From NCBI RefSeq assembly GCF_025961575.1, contig NZ_JAOQNX010000015.1:52945-116944 (forward strand): DNA of 64,000 bases. The letters are read 5' to 3'. The stretch's first letter is position 1, and the number at the start of each line of letters is the position of its first letter. Positions 28,226-37,562 of the stretch are shown piece by piece. A program made the translations under genes and the position numbers. The notes below the pieces were generated by a model. That model did no database searches. It saw only the letters and a program-made list of their open reading frames with translations, and was not told the DNA's origin. The DNA comes from Rhodoblastus acidophilus. Its GTDB lineage: Bacteria > Pseudomonadota > Alphaproteobacteria > Rhizobiales > Beijerinckiaceae.

Positions 28226-28713
28226 GGGGCACTCCAATTGGCATTCGAGTCGACGCACAAAGTCTTGAGCATCCGCGACGACCATATAAGACATAGTCGC
28301 CGCCCGTTTCGATCAAGTTAAGATAAACAAGGCGCGTAACACACTGACTTGACGAATATCTTAAGTAATTACCCGCGTAAATTAGATTACTATACGTAAT
28401 GCCACATCTCAAGAATGACGTGAAACAGCGGACCTCGCCCGGCGCGCGAGCGGTCCCCGCCGCTGGCGCGGGGCGCACAGGGACGGGATCGCATTGCGCG
28501 CGGCCTTCGTGGTTATCGCAGGTTTAGGGGGCGCAATGCGTTCCTGTCCCGGCGCCGCGGGATTGATATGGTCTGGAGCGAGATCGAGAGGGCGCCGCGC
28601 GACCGGTCAGTCGGGCGCGCGTCATGCGCAAGACTTCGACTCAATGAGGCGCGCAGCCCCCTGCACGGAAGAGACCCGGCCGGCCAGCGCTGCGCGGGCG
28701 CGCGAAACACAGA
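28226..28713. other. Intergenic region between the two flp genes
   Basis: About 490 bases with no supportable gene. 28300-28400 is strongly AT-rich for this chromosome (TTAAGATAAAC, CTTAAGTAATTA, TAAATTAGATTAC) and is the probable flp promoter. 28430-28700 is GC-rich without a clear signal. Confidence 0.5.
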
Positions 28714-28746
28714 CAAAAAAAACGGCCCCCGGCGAACCGGAGGCCG
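28714..28746 (-). terminator. Intrinsic terminator of the second flp gene
   Basis: Stem CGGCCTCCGG / CCGGGGGCCG (one G-U pair) around a TTCG loop, followed on the minus strand by eight U residues. Located just after the stop of the flp copy at 28779. Confidence 0.85.
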
Positions 28747-28778
28747 CGTGTTCCAGCCGCGAAGGCGGCGGGTCTTGC

Positions 28779-28943
28779 TCAGTTCAGGCCGTTGGAAATG
28801 GCGGTGAACTTGGAGTTCAGCTTGTTGCCGACGGTGGTCAGGGTGGTGATGGCGACCACGGAGATGAGGGCGGCGATCAGGCCATATTCGATGGCGGTGG
28901 CGCCGGACTCGTCCTTGGCGAAACGGAGGAAAAGCGACTTCAT
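28779..28943 (-). CDS. Flp family type IVb pilin (second copy)
   Basis: 54 residues, near-identical to the first copy (MKSLFLRFAKDESG leader, ATAIEYGLIAALISVVAI). Start at ATG 28943, preceded by an AGGAG Shine-Dalgarno. It has its own terminator, so the two pilins are separately transcribed. Confidence 0.93.
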   Translation of the reverse strand: MKSLFLRFAKDESGATAIEYGLIAALISVVAITTLTTVGNKLNSKFTAISNGLN

Positions 28944-29263
28944 CTGAAACTCTCCTGGTTCTTTGCACGTCAGCCCCTGGAACTGCTCGGGACCGGCGCT
29001 GACCACCGGAAATTAGCCGCCTATCCATTGCCGTTGCGTTAACGCGGAGCACAAATTCAGCCTCAGTCTCCACACGGTTACCAAAACTATACTTGCGATT
29101 TGGACATTTATTGGAATGCCGGCGCAGCCGCCTTCCGGCCCCGAAAAACGAGGCCCGCGCCGCCCCCTGACGTATGAGCACGCCCGAAGCCTCTCTTTAG
29201 TAATCGTTCACCAAATTCGGTTTTACTGGGGCAAGAGGCGTTCCAGCGGGTGGAGAGATCGAG
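28944..29263. other. Divergent promoter region of flp2 and the CpaC-N-like gene
   Basis: About 320 bases without a gene. An AT-rich stretch (29075-29112) and a strong AGGAG near the flp2 start suggest that promoters for both directions lie here. Confidence 0.5.
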
Positions 29264-29752
29264 ATGCGTTTTGACGCGGCGGCGCGGGTGTTCGGCAAGG
29301 CGGCGATCCTCGCAGGCCTGATGGCGCCCGCCCTTCTCATGTCGGCTCCCTCGCCCGCCGCGGCGGCGGGCCAGCGCGACCTGGTGGTGGTGACGATCGA
29401 TCGCGCCCGCATCGCGCGCATCCCCGAAAAGACCCAGACGCTTGTCATCGGCCAGCCGGGCATCGCCGACGTCACTATGCTCAAAAACAACGGCATGGGC
29501 GTGATCACCGGCAAGAGTTTCGGCGAAACGAACCTGATCGCGCTCGACGGCGAAGGCAATTTGCTCGGCGAATGGATCATCCGCGTCGGCGCCGACAAGG
29601 CGGACCTTCTGGTGCAGAACGGCCTTAATCGCGAGAGCTACATCTGCGCGCCGGACTGCCTGCCCACCGTCGAACTCTCCGACAGCAAGACGATCGCCGG
29701 CGACCGCGCCGCCGCCGTCGCCGCGCATATGGGCTTCTCCACGGGAAAATGA
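29264..29752 (+). CDS. Pilus assembly protein, CpaC N-terminal-like (PF13629)
   Basis: 162 residues with a signal peptide (about 1-35, ending PAAAA). The body matches the T2SS/T3SS pilus N-domain found at the N-terminus of CpaC (LVVVTIDRARIARIPEKTQTLVIGQPGIADVTML), without any secretin domain. Such stand-alone copies occur in many Tad loci. Its job is unproven, but it may bind or cap the secretin. GAGAGATCGAGATG gives a modest ribosome site. Confidence 0.8.
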   Translation: MRFDAAARVFGKAAILAGLMAPALLMSAPSPAAAAGQRDLVVVTIDRARIARIPEKTQTLVIGQPGIADVTMLKNNGMGVITGKSFGETNLIALDGEGNLLGEWIIRVGADKADLLVQNGLNRESYICAPDCLPTVELSDSKTIAGDRAAAVAAHMGFSTGK

Positions 29753-29880
29753 TGCTGACGTAGGGCAGTTTAATTACCCAAGGTAACCAAAGGGAAACGG
29801 CTCCCGGTCACACTGCGCTGTAAGAACGGGCGAGGCGCACGGCTTCGCTCCCCGCGTTGTAGATGTGGCGAGGATTGAAC

Positions 29881-30519
29881 GTGGAAGCCCCCCTCGAAAA
29901 AGCCAGGCCCGCGGCCCGTCGAGGCCTGCTGGCGCGCTTCGCCAAGGACCGGCGCGGCGTCGCCGCCCTCGAATTCGGAATGATCTCCATTCCCTTCCTC
30001 GGCCTGCTCTGCGCGATCTTCGAAACGGCCTTCGTCTATTACAACCACGTCCTGTTCGACAATGCCGTCGCCAATGTGGCGCGGCAGATTCTGGTCGGCC
30101 AATATTCCACCAACCCGCAGGCCGCCTCGGACTTCAAGAGCGCGACGGGCGCCAACGGCCACAGCCTGTGCGGCGCCAACGGGCTGCCGAGCTATTTCAA
30201 TTGCAACAATGTCATCTTGAACATCTCCACGCCCAGCGCCGACACGTTCAGCTCGCTCTCGGGAACGATCAGCAACAGCTTCATCAACAATCCCTCGACG
30301 AACATCACCGTTCCCGCGGCGGGCGCGATCGTCGTGCTCCAAGCCTATTATCCCATGCCGATCTATCTGTCGGTCCTGCTGGCCTCGGGCGCGAACGGCA
30401 ATCGGGCGGCCAATCTCTACAGCCAGAGTTCGAGCACGGTCAGGACCAACCCGGTCAGCGGCGCCGGCATGGTGCATGACATCTATTCCGTCATGGTGTT
30501 CAGGAACGAGCCGCAATGA
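29881..30519 (+). CDS. TadE family minor pseudopilin
   Basis: 212 residues. A short basic leader, then the TadE signature (RRGVAALEFGMISIPFLGLLCAIFE, about 20-45), where CpaA would cleave before AALEF. GTG at 29881 is preferred to ATG 29863, because GAGGA sits 6 bases before the GTG. Overlaps the next gene by 4 bases (ATGA), so the two are translationally coupled. Confidence 0.85.
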   Translation: MEAPLEKARPAARRGLLARFAKDRRGVAALEFGMISIPFLGLLCAIFETAFVYYNHVLFDNAVANVARQILVGQYSTNPQAASDFKSATGANGHSLCGANGLPSYFNCNNVILNISTPSADTFSSLSGTISNSFINNPSTNITVPAAGAIVVLQAYYPMPIYLSVLLASGANGNRAANLYSQSSSTVRTNPVSGAGMVHDIYSVMVFRNEPQ

Positions 30520-31385
30520 TCCGGAGCCTGTTTTCGCGCGCGACGCGCGCGCTGCAGCGGTTCTGGCGCGCCCGCGCCGGCATCGCCGCCGTCGAGTTCG
30601 CCTTCATCATGCCGATGATGCTGGTGCTCTATTTCGGCATTTCCCTGCTCGGCCAGGGCCTCGAGATCAGCCGCAAGACGCAGCAGGCGTCGCGCACGAT
30701 CGCGGACCTGACCACCCAGCAATTGCCGTCGAACAGCGGCGGGACGACCAGCAACGGATGCTCGACCCATGCCGCGGTCCCCTGCGTGTCCAACACCGAA
30801 CTCGCCGATTTCTTCGCCGCCGCGCAACTGGTGATGACGCCCTTCCCCTCTGACGTCAGCGTGATGAGCGCCGCGATCAGCGAAATCGTCTTCGACAATG
30901 TCAGCAAGACCGACAAACGCTGCTGCCAGGCGCGCGTGGTCTGGAGCGTCGGCTTCGGGACCAATCCGCCGGTGCGCAGTTGCGGCGTGGCCGGCCTGAC
31001 GCCGGTCGACAACGGGACCAACGGCGCCACGCTCATGCCCCTTGGCAATTATCCCACCGCCGCCGGCGACGTCACCCACAACAATTCCGTGCTGAACAAC
31101 AGCAGCAGCAACACGACCGACTATTACCTGATCGTCGCCGACGTGACCTACAAGTACCAGCCGGGATATGATTTCAAGCTGTTCACCTGGGGCGGCAGCG
31201 GCGCGACCTATACGATCAGGCAGACGACCTACATGTCGCCCCGCTCCGGCAATGCGCTCGCTCAGACCAACACGCTGGACAGCGGCGCCCAGCAGACGCA
31301 AGCGATCTTGTGGAGCAACAGCGGAACCTCGACCGCCACCGTAACCAACAATTGCGCCGCGGGAACGGATTACTACCTGCCCTGA
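30516..31385 (+). CDS. TadE/TadG family minor pseudopilin
   Basis: 289 residues. Leader RARAG, then IAAVEFAFIMPMMLVLYFGI, the TadE-like membrane segment. A larger periplasmic part follows with paired cysteines (SNGCSTHAAVPC, KRCCQARVV). Last recognisable gene of the tad locus. It may be surface-exposed or tip-associated in the pilus, which is inference. Confidence 0.8.
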   Translation: MIRSLFSRATRALQRFWRARAGIAAVEFAFIMPMMLVLYFGISLLGQGLEISRKTQQASRTIADLTTQQLPSNSGGTTSNGCSTHAAVPCVSNTELADFFAAAQLVMTPFPSDVSVMSAAISEIVFDNVSKTDKRCCQARVVWSVGFGTNPPVRSCGVAGLTPVDNGTNGATLMPLGNYPTAAGDVTHNNSVLNNSSSNTTDYYLIVADVTYKYQPGYDFKLFTWGGSGATYTIRQTTYMSPRSGNALAQTNTLDSGAQQTQAILWSNSGTSTATVTNNCAAGTDYYLP

Positions 31386-31408
31386 GCCCATCGCGACACG
31401 CGCGAACG

Positions 31409-31423
31409 TTAAATTTCTGTTAA
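31409..31423 (+). promoter_or_regulatory. CtrA-type box (TTAA-N7-TTAA)
   Basis: TTAAATTTCTGTTAA, exact to the consensus. It lies 24 bases after the TadG stop and about 105 bases before the DUF6894 gene. Confidence 0.45.
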
Positions 31424-31529
31424 TCTGCGCGGCGCCGCCCCGATATGTTTTTATCGGCGCCTGCGCGTTACCGTCACAATCTTCGGATATAGCCTCGGCG
31501 TTCCTCGGACCCCCAGGGTGAAATTTATC

Positions 31530-31754
31530 GTGACGCTTTATCACTTCCATATCATCGACGCCGATGGCGGCCGGCGGGAGGCGCTGTCGCTGCGCCTGCC
31601 CGACATGCACGCCGTCTGGGCGAAAATCGCCGCGCTGGCCAGCGCGCGCGACGCGGAAGGGCGGCACATCCGCGTCACCAACGAAGCCGGCGGCATTGTC
31701 GTGCTGGTGGGCGCCTCCACCGCGCGCCGCCTGCAAAGCCTGCGCGCCGCCTGA
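31530..31754 (+). CDS. DUF6894 family small protein
   Basis: 74 residues. The core YHFHIIDADGGRREALSLRLPDMHAVWAKI fits the DUF6894 pattern (F-H---D-G-----G--LPD---A). Function unknown. GTG 31530 is chosen because AGGGTG lies 9 bases upstream; another GTG at 31518 is in frame and would itself overlap that site. It lies downstream of a CtrA-type box. Confidence 0.65.
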   Translation: MTLYHFHIIDADGGRREALSLRLPDMHAVWAKIAALASARDAEGRHIRVTNEAGGIVVLVGASTARRLQSLRAA

Positions 31755-31816
31755 TTCGGCGGCGAAGTCTGAATTTGAGGCTCGACGGCGCGCGAGTCCT
31801 GAGGCAAATTTCCCTC

Positions 31817-32209
31817 ATGTACAGCGCCGTCACCCAGAACGTCGAAGTGGTCGCCATCCCCCTCTACGCCCCCGAGCGCAGCGCGCCGGAGGAAGGGCGC
31901 TGGTTCTGGACCTACACGATCGAGATCGTCAATCACGGCCCGATCCAGGTGCAACTGGTCGAACGCTGCTGGACCATCACCGACGCCGCCGGCCGGGTCG
32001 AGACCGTGCGCGGCCCCGGCGTGGTCGGCGAAATGCCGATCCTCGATCCTGGCGCCACCTTTCGCTACACCTCCGGCTGCGCGCTGAACACGGCCTCCGG
32101 CATCATGTTCGGCGCCTATCGCATGGTGGACGCCAACGGCAACGCCTTTGACGCGGAAATTCCGGCCTTTTCGCTCGACAGCCCGGCCGAGAAGCGGGTG
32201 ATCAACTGA
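31817..32209 (+). CDS. apaG: Co2+/Mg2+ efflux protein ApaG
   Basis: 130 residues, a fibronectin-III-like fold. RWFWTYTIEIVNHGPIQVQLVERCWTITDA and GVVGEMPILDPGATFRYTSGC are diagnostic. ApaG influences Ap4A and divalent cation resistance, but the mechanism is not settled. ATG 31817 gives the family-typical length. Overlaps argE by one base (TGATG). Confidence 0.93.
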   Translation: MYSAVTQNVEVVAIPLYAPERSAPEEGRWFWTYTIEIVNHGPIQVQLVERCWTITDAAGRVETVRGPGVVGEMPILDPGATFRYTSGCALNTASGIMFGAYRMVDANGNAFDAEIPAFSLDSPAEKRVIN

Positions 32210-33378
32210 TGACCAGCGCCGACCCCGCGCTCGAACGCGCCATCGCCCTGCTCGACCGTCTCGTCTCCTTCGACACGGAGAGCGCGCGCAGCAATCTCGC
32301 TTTGATCGATTTCGTCGAGGATTATCTCCTCGCCCTGGGCGCCCGTTTCACCCGCATCCCCAATGCGGCCGGCGACAAGGCGGCGCTGTTCGCCACGTTC
32401 GGACCCGACGGCGACGGCGGCGTGGTCCTGTCCGGCCACACCGACGTGGTGCCGGTCAAGGACCAGCCCTGGAGCTCGCCGCCTTTCGTCCTGCGCCGCG
32501 ACGGTTCGCGCCTTTATGGACGCGGAACCTGCGACATGAAGGGGTTTGACGCGCTGTGCCTCGCCATGGCGCCCGAGTTTTCGCAAGCCGCGCTGAAGAC
32601 GCCGATCCATATTCTGCTGAGCTATGACGAGGAGACCACTTGCGCCGGCTGCCTCGACGCCATCGCCAAGCTCGGCCATGACCTGCCCCGCCCGGCGCTC
32701 GCCATTATCGGCGAGCCCACGCTGATGCAGGTGGCCGACGCCCACAAGAGCGTGGTCACCTATCGCACCATCGTCACCGGCCACGAGGCCCATTCCTCAA
32801 AACCCTGGCTCGGCGTCAGCGCCGTGCATGTCGCCTGCGAACTGGTCGGCGCGCTCGAAAAAATCGGCGAGGATTTGCGCGCGGAGGTCGATCCGCGCGG
32901 CCGCTTCGAACCCGCCTATTCCACCATCCATGTCGGCCAGATCTTTGGCGGCACCGCGCGCAATATCATGGCGCGCCAGTGCGAATTCGCCTGGGAGTTC
33001 CGCGGCCTGCCCGAAGTCCCCTATGACCGGGCGCTGAAGAAATTCGAAAGTGTGTGCGAAGAGGTGAGAAACCGCCGCATGAGCGGGTTCCCCGCGGCGA
33101 AGATAGAAACTTTTGTGGACACGATCGCGCCCGGCTTGCGGGCGGAGCCGGACTCCGCCGCCGCGACCCTCGCCCTGGCGCTGGCTCAGGCCAATCACAC
33201 CATCGCCGTGCCCTACGCCACCGAAGCCGGACAGTTTCAAAAGGGCGGGCTGTCCTGCGTGATCTGCGGTCCCGGCAGCATCGACCAGGCGCACCAGCCC
33301 GACGAATTCATCGAAATTGCGCAGCTCGAAGCGGGACTCGCCTTCCTTCGACGGCTCGCCAACCAGCTTTCACGCTGA
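32209..33378 (+). CDS. argE: Acetylornithine deacetylase (M20)
   Basis: 389 residues. It hydrolyses N-acetylornithine to ornithine in arginine synthesis. Metal ligands are in SGHTDVVPV and GRGTCDMKGFDA, the catalytic Glu in YDEETTCAGC, and the dimerisation domain spans about 180-290. The start overlaps the apaG stop. Confidence 0.88.
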   Translation: MTSADPALERAIALLDRLVSFDTESARSNLALIDFVEDYLLALGARFTRIPNAAGDKAALFATFGPDGDGGVVLSGHTDVVPVKDQPWSSPPFVLRRDGSRLYGRGTCDMKGFDALCLAMAPEFSQAALKTPIHILLSYDEETTCAGCLDAIAKLGHDLPRPALAIIGEPTLMQVADAHKSVVTYRTIVTGHEAHSSKPWLGVSAVHVACELVGALEKIGEDLRAEVDPRGRFEPAYSTIHVGQIFGGTARNIMARQCEFAWEFRGLPEVPYDRALKKFESVCEEVRNRRMSGFPAAKIETFVDTIAPGLRAEPDSAAATLALALAQANHTIAVPYATEAGQFQKGGLSCVICGPGSIDQAHQPDEFIEIAQLEAGLAFLRRLANQLSR

Positions 33379-33468
33379 ATCCGCCCGCAGGGCTGGCGCG
33401 CGCGCATCCGCTTCCACACATAGAGAAGATGGCCGGATCGGGCCGGCGGCATTGTTCGAGGTTTTCGA

Positions 33469-34353
33469 ATGAAAATCGGTTTTATCGGGCTGGGCAATAT
33501 GGGCGGCGCCATCGCCGGCCATCTGGTCGCCGCCGGACACGAGGTCACAGTCTGGAACCGCAGCGCGGACAAGGCCGCCCCGCTGGTCGAGCGCGGCGCG
33601 CGACAAGCCGCGACGCCAGCTGAAGCCGCCGAGGGCGACATCGTCTTCACCATGCTGGCCAATGACCAGGCCGTGGAGCGCGTGGTCTTCGCCGAGGACG
33701 GAATTGTTCGCGCCAAAACCCATGTGTCCAAAATCCATGTTTCCATGAGCACGATCAGCGTGGCGCTGGCCGAGCGCCTCACGGAAGCCCACGCCGCCTC
33801 GGGCGGAACTTTTGTCGCCGCGCCGGTGTTCGGCCGCCCCTTCGCCGCCCAGGCCGGCAAGCTTGCCGTGGTCGCGGCGGGCCCGAACGAGGCGCTGGAC
33901 GCCTGCGAGCCCCTGTTCAAAACCTTCGCCCAGCACATTTTTCGCGTCGGCGACGCGCCGCGTCTCGCCAATGTGATCAAATTGTGCGGAAACTTCATGA
34001 TCATGTCGGCGATCGAATCCCTGGCCGAGGCCATGACGCTCGCCGACAGGAGCGGCGTCGACAAGGCGGCGCTGCTGAATGTGCTGACCAGCACTTTGTT
34101 CGCCGCGCCGATCTTCAAAACCTATGGCGAGATCATCCTTCACGAAGAGTTCGAGCCCGCCGGCTTCGCCGCGCCGCTCGGCCTCAAGGACATGAATCTC
34201 GTCGACGCCGCCGCCCAGTCGGCAAGGGTCCCGATGCCCTTCCTCGGCGTGGTGCGCGAGCATCTGCTGGCCACCCTCGCCCGCCATGGCGACGCCGTGG
34301 ACTGGTCGGCCATCGCCAAGATCGTTTCGGACAACAGCGGGGCCGGCCGTTGA
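33469..34353 (+). CDS. NAD(P)-dependent beta-hydroxyacid dehydrogenase family protein
   Basis: 294 residues. N-terminal Rossmann fold with GFIGLGNMGGAIAGHL and a C-terminal all-helical domain. The catalytic Lys is in LANVIKLCGNFM. Substrate candidates are 3-hydroxyisobutyrate, tartronate semialdehyde or succinate-semialdehyde-type acids, but they cannot be separated here. Overlaps the ATPase gene by 4 bases. Confidence 0.88.
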   Translation: MKIGFIGLGNMGGAIAGHLVAAGHEVTVWNRSADKAAPLVERGARQAATPAEAAEGDIVFTMLANDQAVERVVFAEDGIVRAKTHVSKIHVSMSTISVALAERLTEAHAASGGTFVAAPVFGRPFAAQAGKLAVVAAGPNEALDACEPLFKTFAQHIFRVGDAPRLANVIKLCGNFMIMSAIESLAEAMTLADRSGVDKAALLNVLTSTLFAAPIFKTYGEIILHEEFEPAGFAAPLGLKDMNLVDAAAQSARVPMPFLGVVREHLLATLARHGDAVDWSAIAKIVSDNSGAGR

Positions 34354-35066
34354 CCGTCGCCGCGCCGGCCCTTCAGGCGCCCGAGGCCGCGTCCGCCGCC
34401 CAAAAACTGCTGCGCGTCAGTCGCCTGACAAAGACCTATGAGACCCCTCAGGGCCGCATTCCCGTGCTCCGGGGCGTCGATCTCGCCCTGGCGCGCGGCG
34501 AGAGCATGGCGCTGATGGGCGAATCCGGCAGCGGCAAGAGCACGCTGCTGCATCTCGTCGGCGGCCTCGACGCCGCCGACTCCGGCGAGATTGTGATCGA
34601 CGGCGTCGAGGTCACAAAACTGTCGGACGGCGGTCGGGCGGAGCTGCGCCGCGAAACCCTCGCCGTGGTGTTCCAGCAGTTCAACCTGATCCCGAGCCTC
34701 ACCATTCGCGCCAATGTCGCCTTCCAGGCGCGGCTCGCCGGACGTTTCGACGCCGCCTGGACCGACGAGCTGATCCGCCGTCTCGGGCTCGAAAAACTGC
34801 TGGAGCGCTATCCCGAGCAGCTCTCCGGCGGCCAGCAGCAACGGGCGGCGATCGGCCGGGCGCTGGCGGTGCGGCCGCGCCTGCTGCTCGCCGACGAGCC
34901 CACCGGCAATCTCGACGAGGCCACGGCGGATGAATTCATGGCGCTGGCCCTCGACGTGGTCGCGGCGACCGGCTGCGGCTTTCTGATGGTGACCCACAGC
35001 GAAAGGCTGGCGGCAAAACTCCAGCAAAGGGTGCGGCTCAGTTCGGGAGTGATCGACGCGCCGTGA
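34350..35066 (+). CDS. ABC transporter ATP-binding protein (MacB/LolD/AttE type)
   Basis: 238 residues. Walker A GESGSGKST, Q-loop, signature LSGGQQQR, Walker B LLLADEPTGNLD. It begins TTG 34350, overlapping the stop of the upstream dehydrogenase. The partner permease overlaps by 4 bases. The set resembles the att exporter genes of rhizobia, with AttE-type ATPase, FtsX-type permease and AttH-type lipocalin. Confidence 0.92.
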   Translation: MTVAAPALQAPEAASAAQKLLRVSRLTKTYETPQGRIPVLRGVDLALARGESMALMGESGSGKSTLLHLVGGLDAADSGEIVIDGVEVTKLSDGGRAELRRETLAVVFQQFNLIPSLTIRANVAFQARLAGRFDAAWTDELIRRLGLEKLLERYPEQLSGGQQQRAAIGRALAVRPRLLLADEPTGNLDEATADEFMALALDVVAATGCGFLMVTHSERLAAKLQQRVRLSSGVIDAP

Positions 35067-37534
35067 AGCTTATTCTCTGGACCCTCGCCGCCCTGCTCAG
35101 CCACTGGCGCCACCGCCCCGGCAATTTCCTGGCCTTGTTTGTCGGGCTGGCCATCGCCACGGCCTTGTGGACGGGGGTGCAGGCCCTCAACGCCCAGGCG
35201 CGCAAGTCCTACGACCGCGCGGCCTCCGTCTTCACGGGCGGCGGCGCCCAAACGCTTGCGCCCGCGAGCGGCGGCGCGATCCCGCAGGAGCTTTTCGTCA
35301 AGCTGCGGCTCGCCGGCTGGAAGGTCTCGCCGGTTCTCGAAGCCACCATTCTCATCCGCGGCGTTCCCTATCAGCTCCTGGGCGTCGAGCCGCTCACGCT
35401 GCCGCGCGGCGTCGCGGTCGGAGCGCCGGCGGCGGCGAGCGGGCTTGGCGCCTTTCTGACGCCGCCCGGACAAACCCTCGCTTCGCCAGAGGTATTGCGC
35501 GATCTCGGCGCGGCCGAAGGCGAAAGAATCGCGCTGGACAATAGCGGCAAAATCCTGCCGCCGATCCAGGCGAATCCGGACGCCCCCGCCGGCATGCTGA
35601 CGGTCGACATTGGCGTGGCGCAAGACCTGCTCGGCCGCAACGGCCAGATTTCGCGGCTGATCCTGGAAAAACCGCCTGGTCCCGAGGCGCCCTCGCTCGA
35701 CTCCCTCGCCGGCGCCGCCCTGCGCCTCGCGCCGCCGGGCGAGGAGGAGGCCGACCTCAAGCGCCTCACCGAAAGCTTTCATCTCAACCTCACCGCCTTC
35801 GGCTTGCTGGCTTTTCTCGTCGGACTGTTCATCGTCCACGCCGCCTTCGGCCTCGCCTTCGAACAGCGTCTCGGCATGATCCGAACCCTGCGCGCGGTCG
35901 GCGTGTCCACGCGCGCGCTGGCCGCGGCGCTGCTCGGCGAGGTGGTGCTGCTCGCCCTGATCGCGGGAAGCGTCGGCGTTTTCGGCGGCTTCCGCCTCGC
36001 CGCCGCCCTGCTGCCCAATGTGGCGGCCAGCCTCGACGCGCTCTACGGCGCGCGGGTGGCGGGCGGCCTGACCCTCGACCCGACCTGGATCGCGTCAGGG
36101 CTCGGCATCGCGCTGGTCGGCGCGCTGGTCGCGGCGGCGGGCGGCCTGACCAAGGCGCTGCGCCTGCCCGTGCTCGCCAGCGCGCAGCCCTTCGCCTGGC
36201 GCGACGCCCAGCAGCGTTTCCTCTGGCGACGCGCCCTGCTCGCGCTCGCCGCCTTCGCGGCCGCCCTCGCCGCCTATGCCTGGGGCCAAAACCTCTATTC
36301 GGGTTTTGCCGCGCTCGCCGGCCTGCTGCTCGGCGGCGCGCTGCTGCTGCCGGTCCTGCTCACCGGCGCGCTGCGCCTGGGCGAAGCCAGCGCCGGCGGT
36401 CCGCTGCAAAACTGGTTCTGGGCCGACAGCCGCCAACAACTTCCCGCCCTGTCGCTCGCCCTGACCGCCCTGCTGCTCGCCTTCGCCACCAATGTCGGCG
36501 TCGGCGGCATGGTCGAGGGTTTTAGACACACTTTTGTCGGCTGGCTCGACGGGCGGCTGGCGGCGGAAGTTTATCTGGAGGCGACGGGGACCGACGAAGC
36601 GAAGCGCATCGAAAGCTGGCTGTCGACGCGCCCCGATGTGCAAGCGGTGCTGCCGGGGGCGAGCGCCATGGTGCGGCTGTCGGGCTGGCCGACCGGGGTG
36701 ATCGGCATGGCCGATCACCAAACCTATCGCGATCGCTTCCCGATGCTGGAGCAGACGCCGGACGCTTGGGACGAAATGAAGCGCGGCAATGGCGTTCTGG
36801 TCAGCGAACAGCTCGCGCGCCGGCTCAATTTCTCGCTCGGCGCGACGCTCGAGATTCCGACCCCGCGCGGAAACTGGCGCACAAAAATCGTCGGCGTCTT
36901 CCCCGATTATGGCAATCCCAAGGGCCAGCTGCGCGTCGACATTGACGCGCTGACAAATCATTGGCCGGACGCGCCGCGAACGAGTTTTGGCCTGCGGGTC
37001 GCGCCGCAGGAGGCGCCGCGCGTGATCGCGGCCCTGCAAAGCCAATTCGGCGCAAAAATCGCCCGCATCACCGACCAGGCCAATATTCGCAAGATTTCGA
37101 CGCGCATTTTCGAGCACACCTTTGCGGTGACCGCCGCGCTCAACACGCTGACCCTGGTGGTTTCGGCGATCGCCCTGCTGGCGAGCCTGACGACGCTCGG
37201 CGACATGCGCCTCACCCAGGTCGCGCCGGTCTGGGCCAGCGGCGTGTCGCGCCGTCATCTCGCCCAACTCGAATTCTTGCGCATCCTCATGCTCACCGCG
37301 GCCACGGCCATTGTCGCGCTGCCGCTCGGCCTCGCGCTGGCCTGGTGCCTGGTGGCCGTGGTCAATGTGCAGGCTTTTGGCTGGCGGCTGCCTTATCAAA
37401 TGTTTCCGTGGCAATGGGCGGAGATTTTGGCGCTGGCCCTGCTCACCGCCGCGCTCGCCGCGCTGCCGCCACTGCTGCGATTCGTGCGCACCACCCCCGC
37501 GCAACTCGCAAGGATCTTCGCCAATGAGCGCTAG
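35063..37534 (+). CDS. FtsX-like ABC transporter permease
   Basis: 823 residues, ten predicted membrane segments with two FtsX/MacB permease domains (about 240-370 and 700-815) and two periplasmic MacB-PCD-like regions. GTG start overlapping the ATPase stop. In this class the ATPase does not move a substrate through the membrane but extracts or modifies lipids or lipoproteins at the periplasmic side. The substrate is unknown. Confidence 0.88.
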   Translation: MKLILWTLAALLSHWRHRPGNFLALFVGLAIATALWTGVQALNAQARKSYDRAASVFTGGGAQTLAPASGGAIPQELFVKLRLAGWKVSPVLEATILIRGVPYQLLGVEPLTLPRGVAVGAPAAASGLGAFLTPPGQTLASPEVLRDLGAAEGERIALDNSGKILPPIQANPDAPAGMLTVDIGVAQDLLGRNGQISRLILEKPPGPEAPSLDSLAGAALRLAPPGEEEADLKRLTESFHLNLTAFGLLAFLVGLFIVHAAFGLAFEQRLGMIRTLRAVGVSTRALAAALLGEVVLLALIAGSVGVFGGFRLAAALLPNVAASLDALYGARVAGGLTLDPTWIASGLGIALVGALVAAAGGLTKALRLPVLASAQPFAWRDAQQRFLWRRALLALAAFAAALAAYAWGQNLYSGFAALAGLLLGGALLLPVLLTGALRLGEASAGGPLQNWFWADSRQQLPALSLALTALLLAFATNVGVGGMVEGFRHTFVGWLDGRLAAEVYLEATGTDEAKRIESWLSTRPDVQAVLPGASAMVRLSGWPTGVIGMADHQTYRDRFPMLEQTPDAWDEMKRGNGVLVSEQLARRLNFSLGATLEIPTPRGNWRTKIVGVFPDYGNPKGQLRVDIDALTNHWPDAPRTSFGLRVAPQEAPRVIAALQSQFGAKIARITDQANIRKISTRIFEHTFAVTAALNTLTLVVSAIALLASLTTLGDMRLTQVAPVWASGVSRRHLAQLEFLRILMLTAATAIVALPLGLALAWCLVAVVNVQAFGWRLPYQMFPWQWAEILALALLTAALAALPPLLRFVRTTPAQLARIFANER

Positions 37535-37562
37535 CCGCCGCCACGAAACGATCGGACGCGCA

